Below the pieces are notes generated by a model. The model did not search any database and was not told where the DNA came from. It saw nothing but the letters and a program-made list of their open reading frames with translations. Shown in pieces: positions 25,051-37,541 of a DNA stretch of 64,000 nucleotides. The stretch covers positions 29,097,913-29,161,912 of the forward strand of contig CM046007.1 in NCBI GenBank assembly GCA_025175895.1, given 5' to 3'. Each line of letters opens with the position of its first letter. The first letter of the stretch is position 1. This stretch comes from Wurfbainia villosa (taxonomy: Eukaryota; Streptophyta; Magnoliopsida; Zingiberales; Zingiberaceae). The position numbers and the translations under genes are program-made.

Positions 25051-26871
25051 ATGGGTTAGGTTGTGTCAACCCCAAGTGGATAGGTAGTTAACCTAACCAT
25101 AGTAGTGCTGACACTTTAGGTCACTTTTAAGGTAATGGGATACCTTGGAAATAAGGTTGAAGTTGATCCTAAAAAATTTTAGGATGTGCCAATATATTTT
25201 GAGAACTATGAAAAATTTATTAAATTGACACAATTAAGGTTTAGAGGTCAGAGTGTGTCATTTTGAGTTTTTGACACACTTGGAAGATAAGTAGTAATAT
25301 GGCTAAATGAACCTAACTCTAACAAATGGCAATTAATACTAAATTCTAGGTATTATTATACCGTTACATTTTATTTGTCATAATTTATTTGTCATATGCC
25401 ATGTCATGACATCATATTTCATTTTTAATCATATAAAATATCATGATCATGCTTAGGGTTAAGTATTAATATCATGTTATGCTTAAGTTTATGTTATATG
25501 TCATGACATCATGATTATTGACACATGTCTTATTTATGCTATCATTTATACCATAATCATCATTCATACATTAATAAAATTGATTTAAGGACTATGACAT
25601 GATTTGAAGTCCCATGTATAAGGGAATCAAATAGTGTTGACTTAGAAAATGCATGAGACCTTAGTTTAGAATGAACAAAACCCACATCTCACATCATATT
25701 GACATGTGTATGTATTGACACCCTAGACACATGTGAGATGCTAGAAAATGAGTTAACTTCAAGGAGCATAGTTTTTTCATCTAGATGAACTCAAACTCAT
25801 CTTATATCATGGACAAATCATGAGGAAAGCTAGTATACAAGTCATATATACTTAGCCCATAGACCATGATTGAAATTAAGGTTTTAAAATCATTTCAAAA
25901 TCATTTTAAAAAACCTTAATGAAGTCTATCTTTTGATAGCAATTACCATTGATGAAGTTGATACAAAGTAGGCTCAAAACAATGAAGTTTTTCTTGTTTT
26001 TGAACTTTGTATCAATCTCACTATTTTATGGGTTTTTTATTTTTCAAATAATTTTCACCCATTATGATTGTTATAAATATTATACATATGAAGTTTCACT
26101 ATTTTTCATATTACCTATAATTACTTATGTATTTCCAAATTTTAATTTTGAAAACCTGATTTCTGCACTTGCAGAAATTAGTCGATTGCCATGGATGATA
26201 GTCGACTGACGTCAAGGGAAGTCGACTGTTGATTGATAGAGTCGACTGTCAATGCTGATTTCGGGTAAACAAGGATGTTTAATCCATATTTCAGTTATGT
26301 TAGGCTACCCTAACTGCTTCTAACCTTAGGATATGCTTTAGAAAGCATTATAAAGGGCGAAAATCCATTGGACATGGATTAGGAGAATTATTTAAAATGA
26401 GTATCGAATTTTAAGGGAGGTGAAAGTTCAATGTTGAATCTTTGCCCTTAATTTCGATTGTTTAGTGTTCCTATAGGCTTAGGGATTCTCTAAGGACATT
26501 GTTGGTACAATGGTTAAAGGGGAGCAAGCCTATAGTGGGAGGTTATCCATCATGGAATGATGGATGTGTTCTTCATCATAAGGGGGAGAATTTGGAGAAG
26601 TGAGGATTATCTCTCTTTAGTGATATGAGAATTATCACTAAGAAGAGTGAAGGCATCCTGGATGTTTTTGGACCAAGGGAGAGATTATAAGATCTCATTG
26701 GGATATAAGTCATTGATACCCTTGGGGAGAGCCTTTTTGATGTATGTTAAAAAGAGGGAGAATTAGTGAGAACATTGATGGGAGAATTTGGAATTCCCAA
26801 TTTGGACAATTGGGAGGCTTTGTTTGAGTTAGTGTTCTAACTCAAAGGTGTTTTGGTTTTTGTCAAACATC
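25051..26871 (+). other. Non-coding 3' half of the internal region of element A
   Basis: About 1.8 kb without a supported gene, alignable in order with 32290-34065 in element D. It includes repeated CATGTCATGACATCAT-like motifs (25380-25560) and a short AGTCGACTG cluster (26165-26250). No pol motif is found in any frame. Confidence 0.75.
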
Positions 26872-26884
26872 AAAAAAGGAGAGA
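26872..26884 (+). other. Polypurine tract of element A
   Basis: AAAAAAGGAGAGA directly precedes the LTR start, which here reads TATTGG instead of TGTTGG. Confidence 0.75.
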
Positions 26885-26885
26885 T

Positions 26886-28612
26886 TATTGGTGCAATCGG
26901 CCCAGGTCACAATTAACCAGGCTCGAGTTTGACTCAAGTAGTATTTTTGATATTTGTGTTTTGATGTTTGGCGATGAGTTGACCATTATTTGATAATGGG
27001 TTGATTGTATGGTTGACATGAGGTTGACCATATGATGGAGAAGTCCAAGTGAGATACTTGGCATAGAAAGTCCAAGCATGGGTCTTGGCAATGGGAAAGT
27101 CCAAGTCATGAGTACTTGTCACGGAAAGTCCAAGCATGAGTCTTGGCAATGGGAAAGTCCAAGTGAGTACTTGGCATGGAAAGTCCAAGCAAGGGTCTTG
27201 GCAAGGGAAAGTCCAAGTATGAGTCTTGGCAAGTGGAAAGTCTAACATGGAGTTGACATGAAAAGTCCAAGGGTGTAGTCTTGGCCATGTAAGTTCAAAT
27301 GTGTAGTCTTGGCGGTGAAAGTTCAAGTCATGGGTACTTGGAAATTGGGAAGTCCAAGGGCTGATATTGGCGGCGTAAAGTCCAAGGGTGGAGTCTTGGC
27401 AGCATAAGTCCAATGGTAGACGGAGTAAAGTTCAAGCGTGTGTCTTGACAGCGTAAGCCCAATGTGCTTTGGCGGTGTAGACCAACTTAGCATGACAATA
27501 GCCAATGGAAGCACCTGAAAGCTAGTGTATGGATGAACAAGTCATGAATGACTTGGAGGGATCCGATAGACATGAGGTTGATGGAGGTGGCTAGAAGGCT
27601 TAGGTCTAGGCTAAGGGTGGTCTAGCAAGTATGAGGTCATCATACTTGGGGTTAAACCTCATGGTTGAGGTTTAGCAGTCGACTGGAGTTATGGACCAGT
27701 CGACTGGTCAAGTGTTTGGACACTTGACAATCGAGTCGACATTGAGCAGTCAACTAGGATTATGACCAGTCGACTGTCGAGAGTCGACTGGGGTTCGATT
27801 GCGGCAAATAGCCTTGGTAGTTGACTACAACATTGGGCAGTTGACTGACTATGAGCAGTCGACTACCATGGAGGGTAGTCGGCTGCTGTTGGTTTTGGTC
27901 ACGAAGGCAGAACACTTGATAGCCGACTGAGCAGTCGACTATGGGCTTGAGCAGTCAACTGTTGGGAATGGCAGTCGACTGCCAGTGTATTCGTTGGCTT
28001 AAATGCCAACTTGGATTAAGCCCATTGTGAGACAACGACATTGTTGGCAGTCGATTGGGGTCATTTGGCAATCGACTGCCAGGCGGAAATCCAGATCGCA
28101 CGGAGGCTTAAAAGGAGCTTGACGGAGTGGATTTCAACAACGATTTCTTGGGCGATTTGCTGGTGCAAGTCAAAGTCTTAAAGTGCAGCTCAAGCAATCA
28201 AACAAGCAAGAATTCAAAGCCATTGTTGTAAAGTTTTCTTTACTTGCATTTTATTATTATTTTTGTATTTGCTTGTATTTTATTGTATTACTATTGTAAT
28301 CTTTGTACGAGGTTTCTCCACCTTCGGATTATTCCGAGAAGGAGTGTATTAGTGGTGGTTTGCATCACTAGAGCTCGTTGAGCTCGACCCATGGAGTAGA
28401 AATCCTAAGATTCCGAACCACATTATATCGTCGTGTCTTTGTGTTGTGTATTCATGTGTGTGCTTGTGTATTTCATTTATGCTTTATTATTATTTTCGCT
28501 ATGTATATTAACGAGTATTGTAGACAAGCACACAAGCACAAGCGAATTCCATCTACGTGAACGAAAACGCGCCATCCCCCTCTCCCCTCTAGCGCTTACT
28601 GAAGTTCCTACA
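26886..28612 (+). repeat. 3' LTR of element A
   Basis: 1727 bp, ending CCTACA. The 30-bp inverted-repeat array is at 27045-27420. A dense run of AGTCGACT palindromes is at 27675-28085, better preserved than in the 5' LTR. The 3' part has long T-rich stretches and the C-run before CTCTAGCGC. Minus-strand frames at 26885-27514 are translations of the array. Confidence 0.88.
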
Positions 28613-28948
28613 GAACTTTCTAATTAGGCCCAAGTGAAACTATTCGTGTGTCTTAGCTCGGTAGTAATACTACTCGATAGGACTAGATAAATATGCAAGG
28701 GGTAAGGAGATATTATTCACACACATTAGTCTTAACTATGAGTTTTTGCTGAAGGATAAGAAAAGGTTTAAGTTCAAGGATGTTTGATGGATGTGATTCA
28801 TGTCTATGTTTCAAGGTTTGTTTTGCCTCTATCCTAGGTATTTCATAAGCATATTTGTATTTTCTTATGTTGATTTCATGTTTTTTTATTTTTTTTCCAA
28901 ATGATTGTACGATTTTCTTATTTATCATTGACAAGAGGACAAAACTCT
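28613..28948. other. Unassigned 336-bp spacer between elements A and D
   Basis: AT-rich sequence with no gene or repeat that I recognise. It begins with the target-duplication copy GAACT of element A. It may be a scrap of the DNA into which A and D inserted. Confidence 0.6.
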
Positions 28949-30550
28949 TGTTGGTGCAATTGACCCAGGTCATGATTGATTAGATTCGAGTTGGACTCGA
29001 GTAGTGTTTTGATGTTTGACATTGATGTTTAACAAAGGAGTTGACTATTGTTTGACAATGGGTTGACTAGATGATTGACTTGGGGTTGACCATGATGGAG
29101 AAGTCCAAGTGGGACACTTGGCAATGGAAAGTCCAAGTCTTGAGTACTTGGCATGGAAAGTCCAAGCATGGGTCTTGGCAAGGAAAAGTTCAAGCTTGAG
29201 TCTTGGCAATTAGAAAGTCCAACATGGGTTGGCAAGGAAAGTCCAAGCATGGGTCTTGGCAAGAGAAAGTCCAAGCTTGAGTCTTGACAAATAGAAAGTC
29301 CAACATGGGTTGACAAGAGAAGTCTAAGGGTTGATATTGACGGCATAAAGTCTAAGGGTAGAGTCTTGGCAGCATAAATCCAATGGTTTGGCGGCGTAAA
29401 GTCCAAGCATGTGTCTTGGCAGTATAAGCCCAATGTGCCTTGGCGGTGTAGACCAGCTTAGCATGACAATAGTCGATGGAAGCACCTGAAGGCTAACGTA
29501 TGGATGAACAAGTCATGGATGACTTGGAGGGATCCAATAAGCATGAGGCTGATAGAGGTGACTAGAAGGCTTAGGTCTAGGCTAAGGGTCATCTAGCAAG
29601 TATGAGGGCATCATACTTGGGATAAACTTCATGGTTGAGGTATAACAGTCGATTGGGGATATGGACCAGTCGATTGATCAAGTGTTTTGACACTTGACAA
29701 CCAAGTCGACATTGAGCAGTCGACTGGGATTATGACAAGTCGACTGTCGTGAGTCGACTGGGGTTCGACTGCGGTAAAAGGCCTTGGCAGTCGACTACTA
29801 GCATTGGGCAGTCGACTGATGGCTTGAGCAATCGACTGCCATGGAGGGCAGTCGACTGTTGGTATTGGTCGCGAGCTCAGAACGCTCGGTAGCCGACTGA
29901 TCAGTCAACTACGAGGTTGGCAGTCGACTACCAGTGTATCTGTTGGCTTGAATGCCGACGTGGATCAAGTCCGTTGTGAGACAACGACACTATTTGCAGT
30001 CAACTGGGGCATTATAGCAGTTGACTGCCAAACATGAAATCAACTCGATGCAGATTATAAAAGCAGCTTGAAAGGGAGGATTTAGCAGCAATTTTCTTGG
30101 GCGATTTGAAGGGAAATAGTTGGTGCTTTCTAGTCCTTCAAGGCTAGTCCAAGACGATCAATAAGCAAGCATCCAAAAGAGTTTTTTGTAAAGTGTTCTT
30201 TACTTCTCTTGTTGTATTTACTTTGTATTTTTTTGTTATTTCTTTGTATTACTGTTGTAATCATTGTACGAGGTTTCTCTGCCTCTGACTTGTTGTCAAG
30301 AAGGAGTGTTTTAGATTAGTGGTGGTGTTTGCATCATTAGATCTCATTTGAGCTAAATCCGTGGAGTAGGAACCCTAAGGTTTTGAACCACGTTATATCT
30401 TGGTGTCGTTGTGCTTGTGTGCTTGTATTTCGTTATTGTATTTTCTATTTCCGCTGCGTACTAACACAATTATAGACAAGCACGCAATTGAATTCCATCA
30501 ATCAACCGAACTCGCTATTCACCCCTTCTAGCGATGTCCAATTCGTAATA
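28949..30550 (+). repeat. 5' LTR of element D
   Basis: Starts TGTTGGTGCA and ends CGTAATA (mutated from CTAACA in the 3' copy). Inverted-repeat array at 29100-29400. AGTCGACT palindromes at 29647-30025. Confidence 0.85.
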
Positions 30551-30552
30551 AG

Positions 30553-30564
30553 TTGTATCAGAGT
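30553..30564 (+). other. Degenerate primer binding site of element D
   Basis: TTGTATCAGAGT, two mismatches to the tRNA-Met complement, 2 bp after the LTR. Confidence 0.65.
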
Positions 30565-30616
30565 GAGGCCGCTCTCCAAGGTTTAACAACTAAGGGAGCA
30601 TGCTAGGGGCAAGAAG

Positions 30617-31450
30617 ATGGAGTTTGAAGAAAAATTGGGATGAGACATTAATACCCTAATTCTATACACCTTCTATGGACAAGAAGGGTTTGAGCAATAG
30701 AGGGAACGAATGGAGAACTTCTTCATGATGAACTTTGAAGATTGGATGATCCTAGTGAATGAGTTTGAAATTCCAAAATGTCCAAAGGGTGGATACCTCA
30801 AGAAGAAAAGATGGACAGAAGAACAAGTCCAAGACTTCAAAAGAAATGATAAGATAACACAATTAATATTAAATTCAATACCTAATAATATTGTCTCTAG
30901 GTTAGGTGAATTTCAAGGTGCCAAGGAGCTATGGGATAAATTAGCCAAGCTCCATGAAGAACCATCCGTGGCTCAAGTAGAGAGAGAGCCCGAAGAGGAG
31001 TGCTCATCCTCACAAGAAAGTGAGGATTCGGAGGTCTATAGGTGTTCAACATCCGAGGAAGGAGAGGTGGAAGATGCCTCCACCTCTAGGATTGAGGGGG
31101 AGAAAGTTAGATCACCGAAGCCAGAGCAAGAGCAAGAGCAAGAAGTAGCTTCAACCTTTGGAAGAAGTGAAGAATCAACTCTGGCGCCGACCACCATTGA
31201 CCTTGGTAGCGCAAGCATTCCATTTAAAAATAAAAATCATATTATGCACTTTGAGTGTAGAGAACAAGGACGCTACAAAAGCAAGTGTCCGAAAAGAGTC
31301 AAGAAGACTCCTCCGGCACCAAAAGTCAACAAAATCTCAAAGGATGTCAGTGCCCCAATTAGGAAGAGTAAGAAGCACATGGTGTGCTTCAAGTGCCAAC
31401 AACCGGGGCATTATAAGAGTCAATGCCCTAGGAGGAGGAAGAAAGGGTAA
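30617..31450 (+). pseudogene. gag of element D with two zinc knuckles
   Basis: Starts at ATG 30617. Two early stops stand where the relative in element A has tryptophan: TGA at codon 9, and TAG just before 30700 in the GFEQW segment. From 30710 the frame is open for 246 codons: the gag core (FMMNFEDWMIL, ILNSIPNNIVSRLGEF, KELWDKLAKLHEE), an acidic serine/glutamate linker, a first knuckle with its first cysteine lost (HFEC...GRYKSKC), a basic linker, and an intact second knuckle (CFKC...GHYKSQC). It is the best preserved gag of this family here. The N-terminal stops mean the full-length protein is not made. Confidence 0.88.
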
Positions 31451-32286
31451 GAAGGAGCATCATATGTAGGGGGAGCTTCTAAAGCAAACCCTAAGGTAAA
31501 ATTTAGCAATGCACCTTCCCTATTTTATAATGAAAAGCATGCTAGGAGTAATCTTGTCATTGTTCATAAAGATCATGCTAAAAATAGACTCTACTGTTTA
31601 GGTGCCAAATCATATAATTTTAGAACTAAGGAGAAATTTGGGACTAATGTTCCTAAAATAATTTTACCTAAGGAAATTATTAGGAAGATAGAGGAGCATC
31701 TAGGCATTAACCCTAAGAAGGGTAGGGATATGCCTAGGAGGAATCCTTCCCAAAGGATAAATGAAAAATCAAAATTGGGAAGATTAGAGTTAGAGAACCA
31801 AGCCTTGAGGTCAAGGCTTGAGAAACTTAAAAAAACCCTTAGAAATATACAAAATCAAATTCAAGGGTCTAGGAGTCAAAATCAAGGGTGTAAGAGGCAA
31901 GAACTATCTAGGAGGCAAGGTTTGGGTCACAAGCCTATGTCCAAGAAGGTAATGTCTACTTATCACAATGTTCCATTTGATTATGGAACTCAACCTAGGT
32001 CTAGGAAAACTAAGGTCACAAGGGAAGTCTCCCTAAAGTTGACCACGGTAAGTGTCTAGTGGTCAAGGTTTCCATGAAACCTAGGAAGACCACTAAGAAG
32101 GTTACTAGGGAGGCAATCTCTAAGGTTAACCATGACAAGACCCAAATGACCAAGGCTTCTAAGCCTAGGAGAGTCATTAGAAGGGTATCTAGGGAGGTCA
32201 TCCCTAAGGAATACCTAGTAAATCCAAGGAGCTCCAATAGGTATTGGGTTCCTAGGAGCGTGATTGATTCACGCAAAATGGGTTAG
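31451..32286 (+). pseudogene. Gag C-terminal extension of element D
   Basis: Two overlapping frames (31730-32059 and 32059-32286) cover a leucine/lysine heptad segment (LENQALRSRLEKLKK), likely a coiled coil, then a basic tail ending NPRSSNRYWVPRSVIDSRKMG. Together they correspond to the C-terminal 180 residues of the SIRE-type gag at 51089-52729. A frameshift near 32050 separates them. In the relatives this is one protein with gag, so these are not independent genes. Confidence 0.7.
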
Positions 32287-34064
32287 GGTGTGTCAACCCT
32301 AAGTGGATGGGTAGTTAACCTAACCATGGTAGAGTTGACATTTTAGGGCATTTTCAAGATTTTGGAATACCATAGAAATAAGTTTGATTATAATCCTAAA
32401 AGATTTTAGGATGTGCTAATATTATTTAAGAAGTTTGATAAATTGATCAAATTGACACAAATTAGGCCTAGAGGTCTTGGTGTGCCATTTTGGGTTTTTG
32501 GCACACTTGAGAGAAGAGTGATAATATGACAAATATGGATTTAACTCTAGAAATGAAAATTAATATTAAAATTTAGGTATTCTTATACCATTATATTTCA
32601 TTTGCAATGGTTTGTTTGTCATTGCCATGTCATGACATCATATCTTATTTTTATCATCAAATGTCATGATAATGCTTAGGTTAGTTTTTATGTCATGTAT
32701 GTTTAGAGTTAATTTTTATGCCATGACATCATGATTATTAGCACATGTTCTTAATTATGTTATCATTTTATGTCATAATCATCATTCATGCATTTAGGAT
32801 TTATGAAAATTGATTTAAGGATAATTGACATGACTTGAAGTCCCATGCATAAGGGAATCAAGTAGTGTTGCCTTAGAAAAATATATGAGACCTTAAATTA
32901 GGATGAACAAAACTCACATCTCGCATCAAATTAACATGTGTGTATTATTAATACACTTTGGACACATGTGAGATGCTAGGAAATAAGTTAAGTTCAAGGT
33001 GCATAGTTTTTGCATCTAGATGAACTCAAACTCATCTTATATCATAGATGAATCATGAGGAAATCTTATGTACAAGTCATGTGCATTAAGCCCATAGACC
33101 ATGAATCAATATAAGGTTTTTAAACCATTTTGAAAACCTTAGTGAAGCATATTTTTTGATAGCAATCACCATTGATAGAGTTGATACAAAGTAGGATCAA
33201 AACTTTGAACTTTTCAATAGTTTTGAACTTTGTGTCAATCTCATTATTTTATGGATATTTTTTTTCAATATTTTTCACCCATAATGATTGAATTAAGTAT
33301 TATACATATGAATTTTCATGATTTTTTGATTTATGTATAATTACTCATGATTTTCATAATTTCATTTTCTGATTTATGAATTCTTCATTTGTAGAAATCG
33401 ATCATTGTATCGCTTATAGCGATCGGTGAGTGTCAAGCGATCATTCTTGCCAATGCTGATTTCGAATAAATAAGGATGTTTAACTCATGTTTTAGCTATG
33501 TTGGGCTACCCTAACTGCTCCTAATCCTAGGATATGCTTTGAAAAGCATTGGAAAGGGTGAAAATTCATTGGATATGGATTAGGAGAGTTGTTTGAGTGA
33601 TATATCAAATTGTAGGGCGTGTGAAAATTCAAGGTTGAACTTTTGCCCTTAATTTTGATGGTTTAGTGTTCTTATAGGCTTAGGGACTCTCTAAGGATAT
33701 TGTTAGTACGATGGCCAGGGAGAGCAAGCCTTTAGGGGGAGGTTATCCATCATGGGATGATGAATGTATTCTTTCTCATGAGGGGGAGAATTTGGAGAAT
33801 TTGAAAAAATGAGGATTGCCTCTCTTTAGTGATATGAGACTTATCACTAGGAAGAGTGAAGACATCCTAGATATTTTTTGACCAAGGGGGAGATTGTAAG
33901 ATCTCATTGGAATATGAGACATTGACACCCTTGGGGAGAGCCTTTTTGATGTATGTCAAAAATGGGGAGAATTAAAGGAAAATGGAATTCCCAATTTAGA
34001 TAATTGGGAGGTTTGGTTTGAGTTAGTGTTATAACTCAAAGGTATTTGGTTTTTGTCAAACATC
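32287..34064 (+). other. Non-coding 3' half of the internal region of element D
   Basis: Matches 25051-26871 in order, with many small indels. No open frame above about 60 codons and no pol motif. Where element A has AGTCGACTG repeats (26165-26250) this copy has CGATC-type motifs (33400-33455). Confidence 0.75.
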
Positions 34065-34078
34065 AAAAAGAGAGAGAT

Positions 34079-35826
34079 TGTTAGTGCAATCGGCCCAGGT
34101 CACGATTAACCAGACTCGAGTTGGACTCGAGTAGTATTTTGATATTTGACATTGATGTTTGACAAAGGAGTTGACTATTGTTTGACAATGGATTGACTAG
34201 ATGGTTGACTTGGGATTGACCATGATGGAAAAGTCCAAGTGGGACACTTGGCAATGGAAAGTCCAAGTCTTGAGTACTTGGCATGTAAAATCCAAGCATG
34301 AGTCTTGGCAAGGGAAAGTCCAAGTCTTGAGTACTTGGCATGGAAAGTCCAAGTAAGGGTCTTGGCAAGGGAAAGTCCAAGTCTTGAGTACTTGCATGGA
34401 AAGTCCAAGCATGGGTCTTGGCAAGGGAAAGTCCAAGCTTGAGTCTTGGCAATTGGAAAGTCCAATATAGGTTAGCATGGAAAGTCCAAGCATGAGTCTT
34501 GGCAAGGGAAAGTCTAAGATTGGGTCTTGGAAAATGGAAAATACAACATAGGTTGGCAAGGGAAGTCCAAGGGTTGATATTGGCGGCGTAAAGTCCAAGG
34601 GTGGAATCTTGGTAGTATAAGTCCAATGATTTGGCAGTGTAAAGTCCAAGCATGTATCTTGACAGTATAAACCCAATGTGCCTTGCGGTGTAGACCAACT
34701 TAGCATGACAATAGCCGATGGAAGCACCTGAAGGCTAGCATATGGATGAACAAGTCATGGATGACTTGGAGAGATCCAATAGGCATGAGGTTGATGGAGA
34801 TGACTAGAAGGCTTATGTCTAGGCTAAGGGTGGTCTAGCAAGTATGAGGGCATCATACTTGGTGTAAACCTCATGGTTGAAGTGTAGCAGTCGACTGGAG
34901 ATATGAATCAGTCGACTGGGGATATGAACCAGTCGACTGGTGAAGTATTTTGACACTTGATAGCCGAGTCGACATCAAGCAATCGATTGGGATTATGACC
35001 AGTCGACTACCGTGAGTCGACTGGGGTTCGACTGCGGCAAAAGGCTTAGGCAATCGATTGCCGATAAGCGATCGATGGCTTGGCGATCATTTGCCGTGGA
35101 GGGTAGTCGATCGGTATTGGTCGCGAGCTCGAGCTCGGTAATCAGATCGGTCGATCGGTCGACTACGAGATTAGCGATCGCCCGACGGGCCATGGCGATC
35201 AAGCTGCCGATGTATCCGTTAACGAATGCTGATGTAGATCAAGTCCGTTGTGAGACAACGACACTATTTGCAGTCAACTGGGGCATTATGACAGTTGACT
35301 GCCAGACGCAAAATCAACCCGATGCAAGTTATAAAAGCATCTCGAAAGGGAGAATTTAGCAGTAATTTTCTTGGGCGATTTGAAGGGGAATAGTTGGTGC
35401 TTTCCAGTCATTCAAGGCTAGTCCAAGGCGATCAACAAGCAAGCATCCAAAAGAGTTTTTTGTAAAGTGTTTTTTTACTTCTCTTGTTGTATTTACTTTG
35501 TATTTGCTTGTTGTTTCTTTGTATTACTTTTGTAATCGTTGTACAAGGTTTCTCCGCCTCCAACTTGTTGTCAAGAAAGAGTATTTTAGATTAGTGATGA
35601 TATTTGCATCGCTAGAGCTCATTTGAGCTCAATCCGTGGAGTAGGAACCCTAAGATTCCGAACCACCTTATATCTTAGTGTCGTTGTGCTTGTGTGTTTA
35701 TATTTGGTTATTGTATTTTCTATTTTCGCTACGTACTAACATAATTGTAGACAAGCACGCAATCGAATTCCATCAATCAACCGAACTTGCTATTCATCTC
35801 CCTTTAGCGACGTCCAATTCCTAACA
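34079..35826 (+). repeat. 3' LTR of element D
   Basis: Starts TGTTAGTGCA after the purine-rich AAAAAGAGAGAGAT and ends CTAACA. Inverted-repeat array at 34215-34680. The zone 35040-35215 differs sharply from the 5' LTR: palindromes AGTCGACT are replaced by GATCG-containing sequence. Confidence 0.87.
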
Positions 35827-37050
35827 ACACCAACAATGGAATGGATGAAACGAAAAGATGTGCTCTAAAAGAATCAAAGGCAACCCACAAAATGATTCAC
35901 GACCATGGTTCCTGAAAATTTTGTTATGAAAATCCTTTTTTTTAGAACTTTTTTTTTTCAAAACTCCAATTTTTTAGGAGCTCTTATTTTTTCGAAACTT
36001 CGGCTATAAAAAGAGACCAAGACAAATATCAAAGAGACACCATAGAGTAGGAGATACAAAGGCGGAAGTCAATGAGGCAAGGGTTTGTGATAGAAACCCT
36101 ATTTAGAGAGCTACCAAAGAGAGGAGTCTTCGCTACTACCCTAAGCGATCAGAGATTCAGAGCATAATCTATATTGGATTCCTTCTAAATTTTATTTCAA
36201 TGTCTTTGCTTTGTAAGTTGTAACTCTAGAGTAGTCTTTCTAATTCTTAGAATATGAAATAACTTGGTGTATTGTTTGACGATTTTAATGCATTGATCCT
36301 CATTTTTATTTATGACGCATATCATTTGTAATTGATTTTAGTGTACTATGTCCACTCTCTTTGATTGTGTGTTGCTGGACTCGACTTAGCTAGTATTCTT
36401 TTTTGAGTTAGACCGAGAGGAAAATCCTAGCCGAGTCATTACATAAAAGGGGTCGTACTTATCGATGAATCTTGATCTTTGACCTCTAAAATCAACTTGG
36501 CAACTTGATTTATAAGTAGTGGATGGTATCCCGAGTGATAGACGGGATTAAGTTCAGATCTCTAAAGTGACAAAAGGAGGGCAGCAAAAATTGCCTACGA
36601 AAGTATATCGGATATTATGAAGTAGTGTGATATTTGAATATTCATGGAGCTCTCGTGATAGGAGTTATCTTTGAAAATGATTTTTGTATTATTCGGAAGT
36701 TGATTTCCTCCCTTGATGCTTTCATGATTTGTCACGGAACTATCTAAATTATGATTAGAATAGACATTGCGATATTTTCATTTTTTTTCTTTACCTCATA
36801 AATATATCGACAATCTTAGTACGAGTTCCTTCGCATTCGTATATTGAAATAAAAATCTGCATTTGTCGATATCATTAAATGAAATCAAAATCCTAAAATT
36901 TCTCTCCCAAATAATTTTTCAACTTATCTTTCTTTGATCGACCTCGCTTTCAATTACACACATATCTTTTAATGATTTCTCTGAATAATATATTTTGAGG
37001 ATAAAATGGTACTTAATAATATAGTCTCATTGGATCATATTTTATTGTTT
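35827..37050. other. Intergenic stretch between element D and the SINE
   Basis: About 1.2 kb, mostly AT-rich. It has a possible TATA box (GGCTATAAAAAGAG, near 36002) followed by a stretch that reads like a transcribed leader (36015-36180), but no open frame. It may be a decayed LTR. The start ACACCAACA is the complement of an LTR-like TGTTGGTGT. Confidence 0.45.
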
Positions 37051-37306
37051 AAGGATGAACGATGTAGTCCCCATGAGGATGACGCGATGGTAAGACAGGA
37101 TGATCGCTTTGGAAATGGGTTGGGATCGATTCCGGATGAGGGGTCTAAAATCTCCCTTGGCGTCAGATGACCCCCTCTGCTTTGCTACCGTGTTCAGGGA
37201 CAAAGTCTCCTCCTGATTTACCCTCTCTCTCGCTGTAGTCCTGGGATGGATAATAGAGACTACTAATTGGACAGATTTTCAATTTTTTGAAAGGATGAAC
37301 GATGTA
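37051..37306 (+). mobile_element. tRNA-derived SINE with 16-bp target-site duplication
   Basis: The direct repeat AAGGATGAACGATGTA occurs exactly at 37051-37066 and 37291-37306. The 224 bp between show the two parts of an internal RNA polymerase III promoter: an A-box-like TGGTAAGACAGG at 37088 and a B-box-like GGATCGATTCC at 37123 (one mismatch to GGTTCGANNCC), 35 bp apart. The 3' end is T-rich (ACAGATTTTCAATTTTTTG). These are the hallmarks of a plant SINE copied by LINE machinery. It lies about 240 bp beyond the CHUP1 stop codon, on the opposite strand to CHUP1. I cannot name the family. Confidence 0.85.
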
Positions 37307-37541
37307 CTTGTGAAACGCACACCATGTATCGTCGTAAATCTATGGACAACTTTGCTGCATGAACTCTCTCAAGCTATGACCTATTTCTCGAAGTTCAGCT
37401 CAATCACAGCATATAGTAAAGCTCTGACCTTTGGATAGAGCGTATTAAAAACGAAAAACATGGCTGTAATCATAACTGTAGCGGTATTTTAAAATATATA
37501 ACACCGACAGGGAACAATAGCAAAACAGTCATTTGAATCCC

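Larger units (their letters stand above)
28949..35826 (+). mobile_element. Element D: second gag-only LTR retrotransposon of the element A family
   Basis: LTRs at 28949-30550 and 34079-35826. The internal region is 3528 bp with the same plan as element A: primer site, gag with two zinc knuckles, basic gag tail, about 1.8 kb of non-coding sequence, purine tract. No pol. The flanks ACTCT (28944-28948) and ACACC (35827-35831) do not match, so the target duplication has decayed, an end has been misjudged, or the element is recombinant. Its agreement with A shows that the pol-less structure is a family trait. Confidence 0.88.

Noticed and set aside
36000..36200. Possible promoter with TATA box
   Set aside because: No open frame or gene follows. 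Kept only as a remark on the intergenic stretch.
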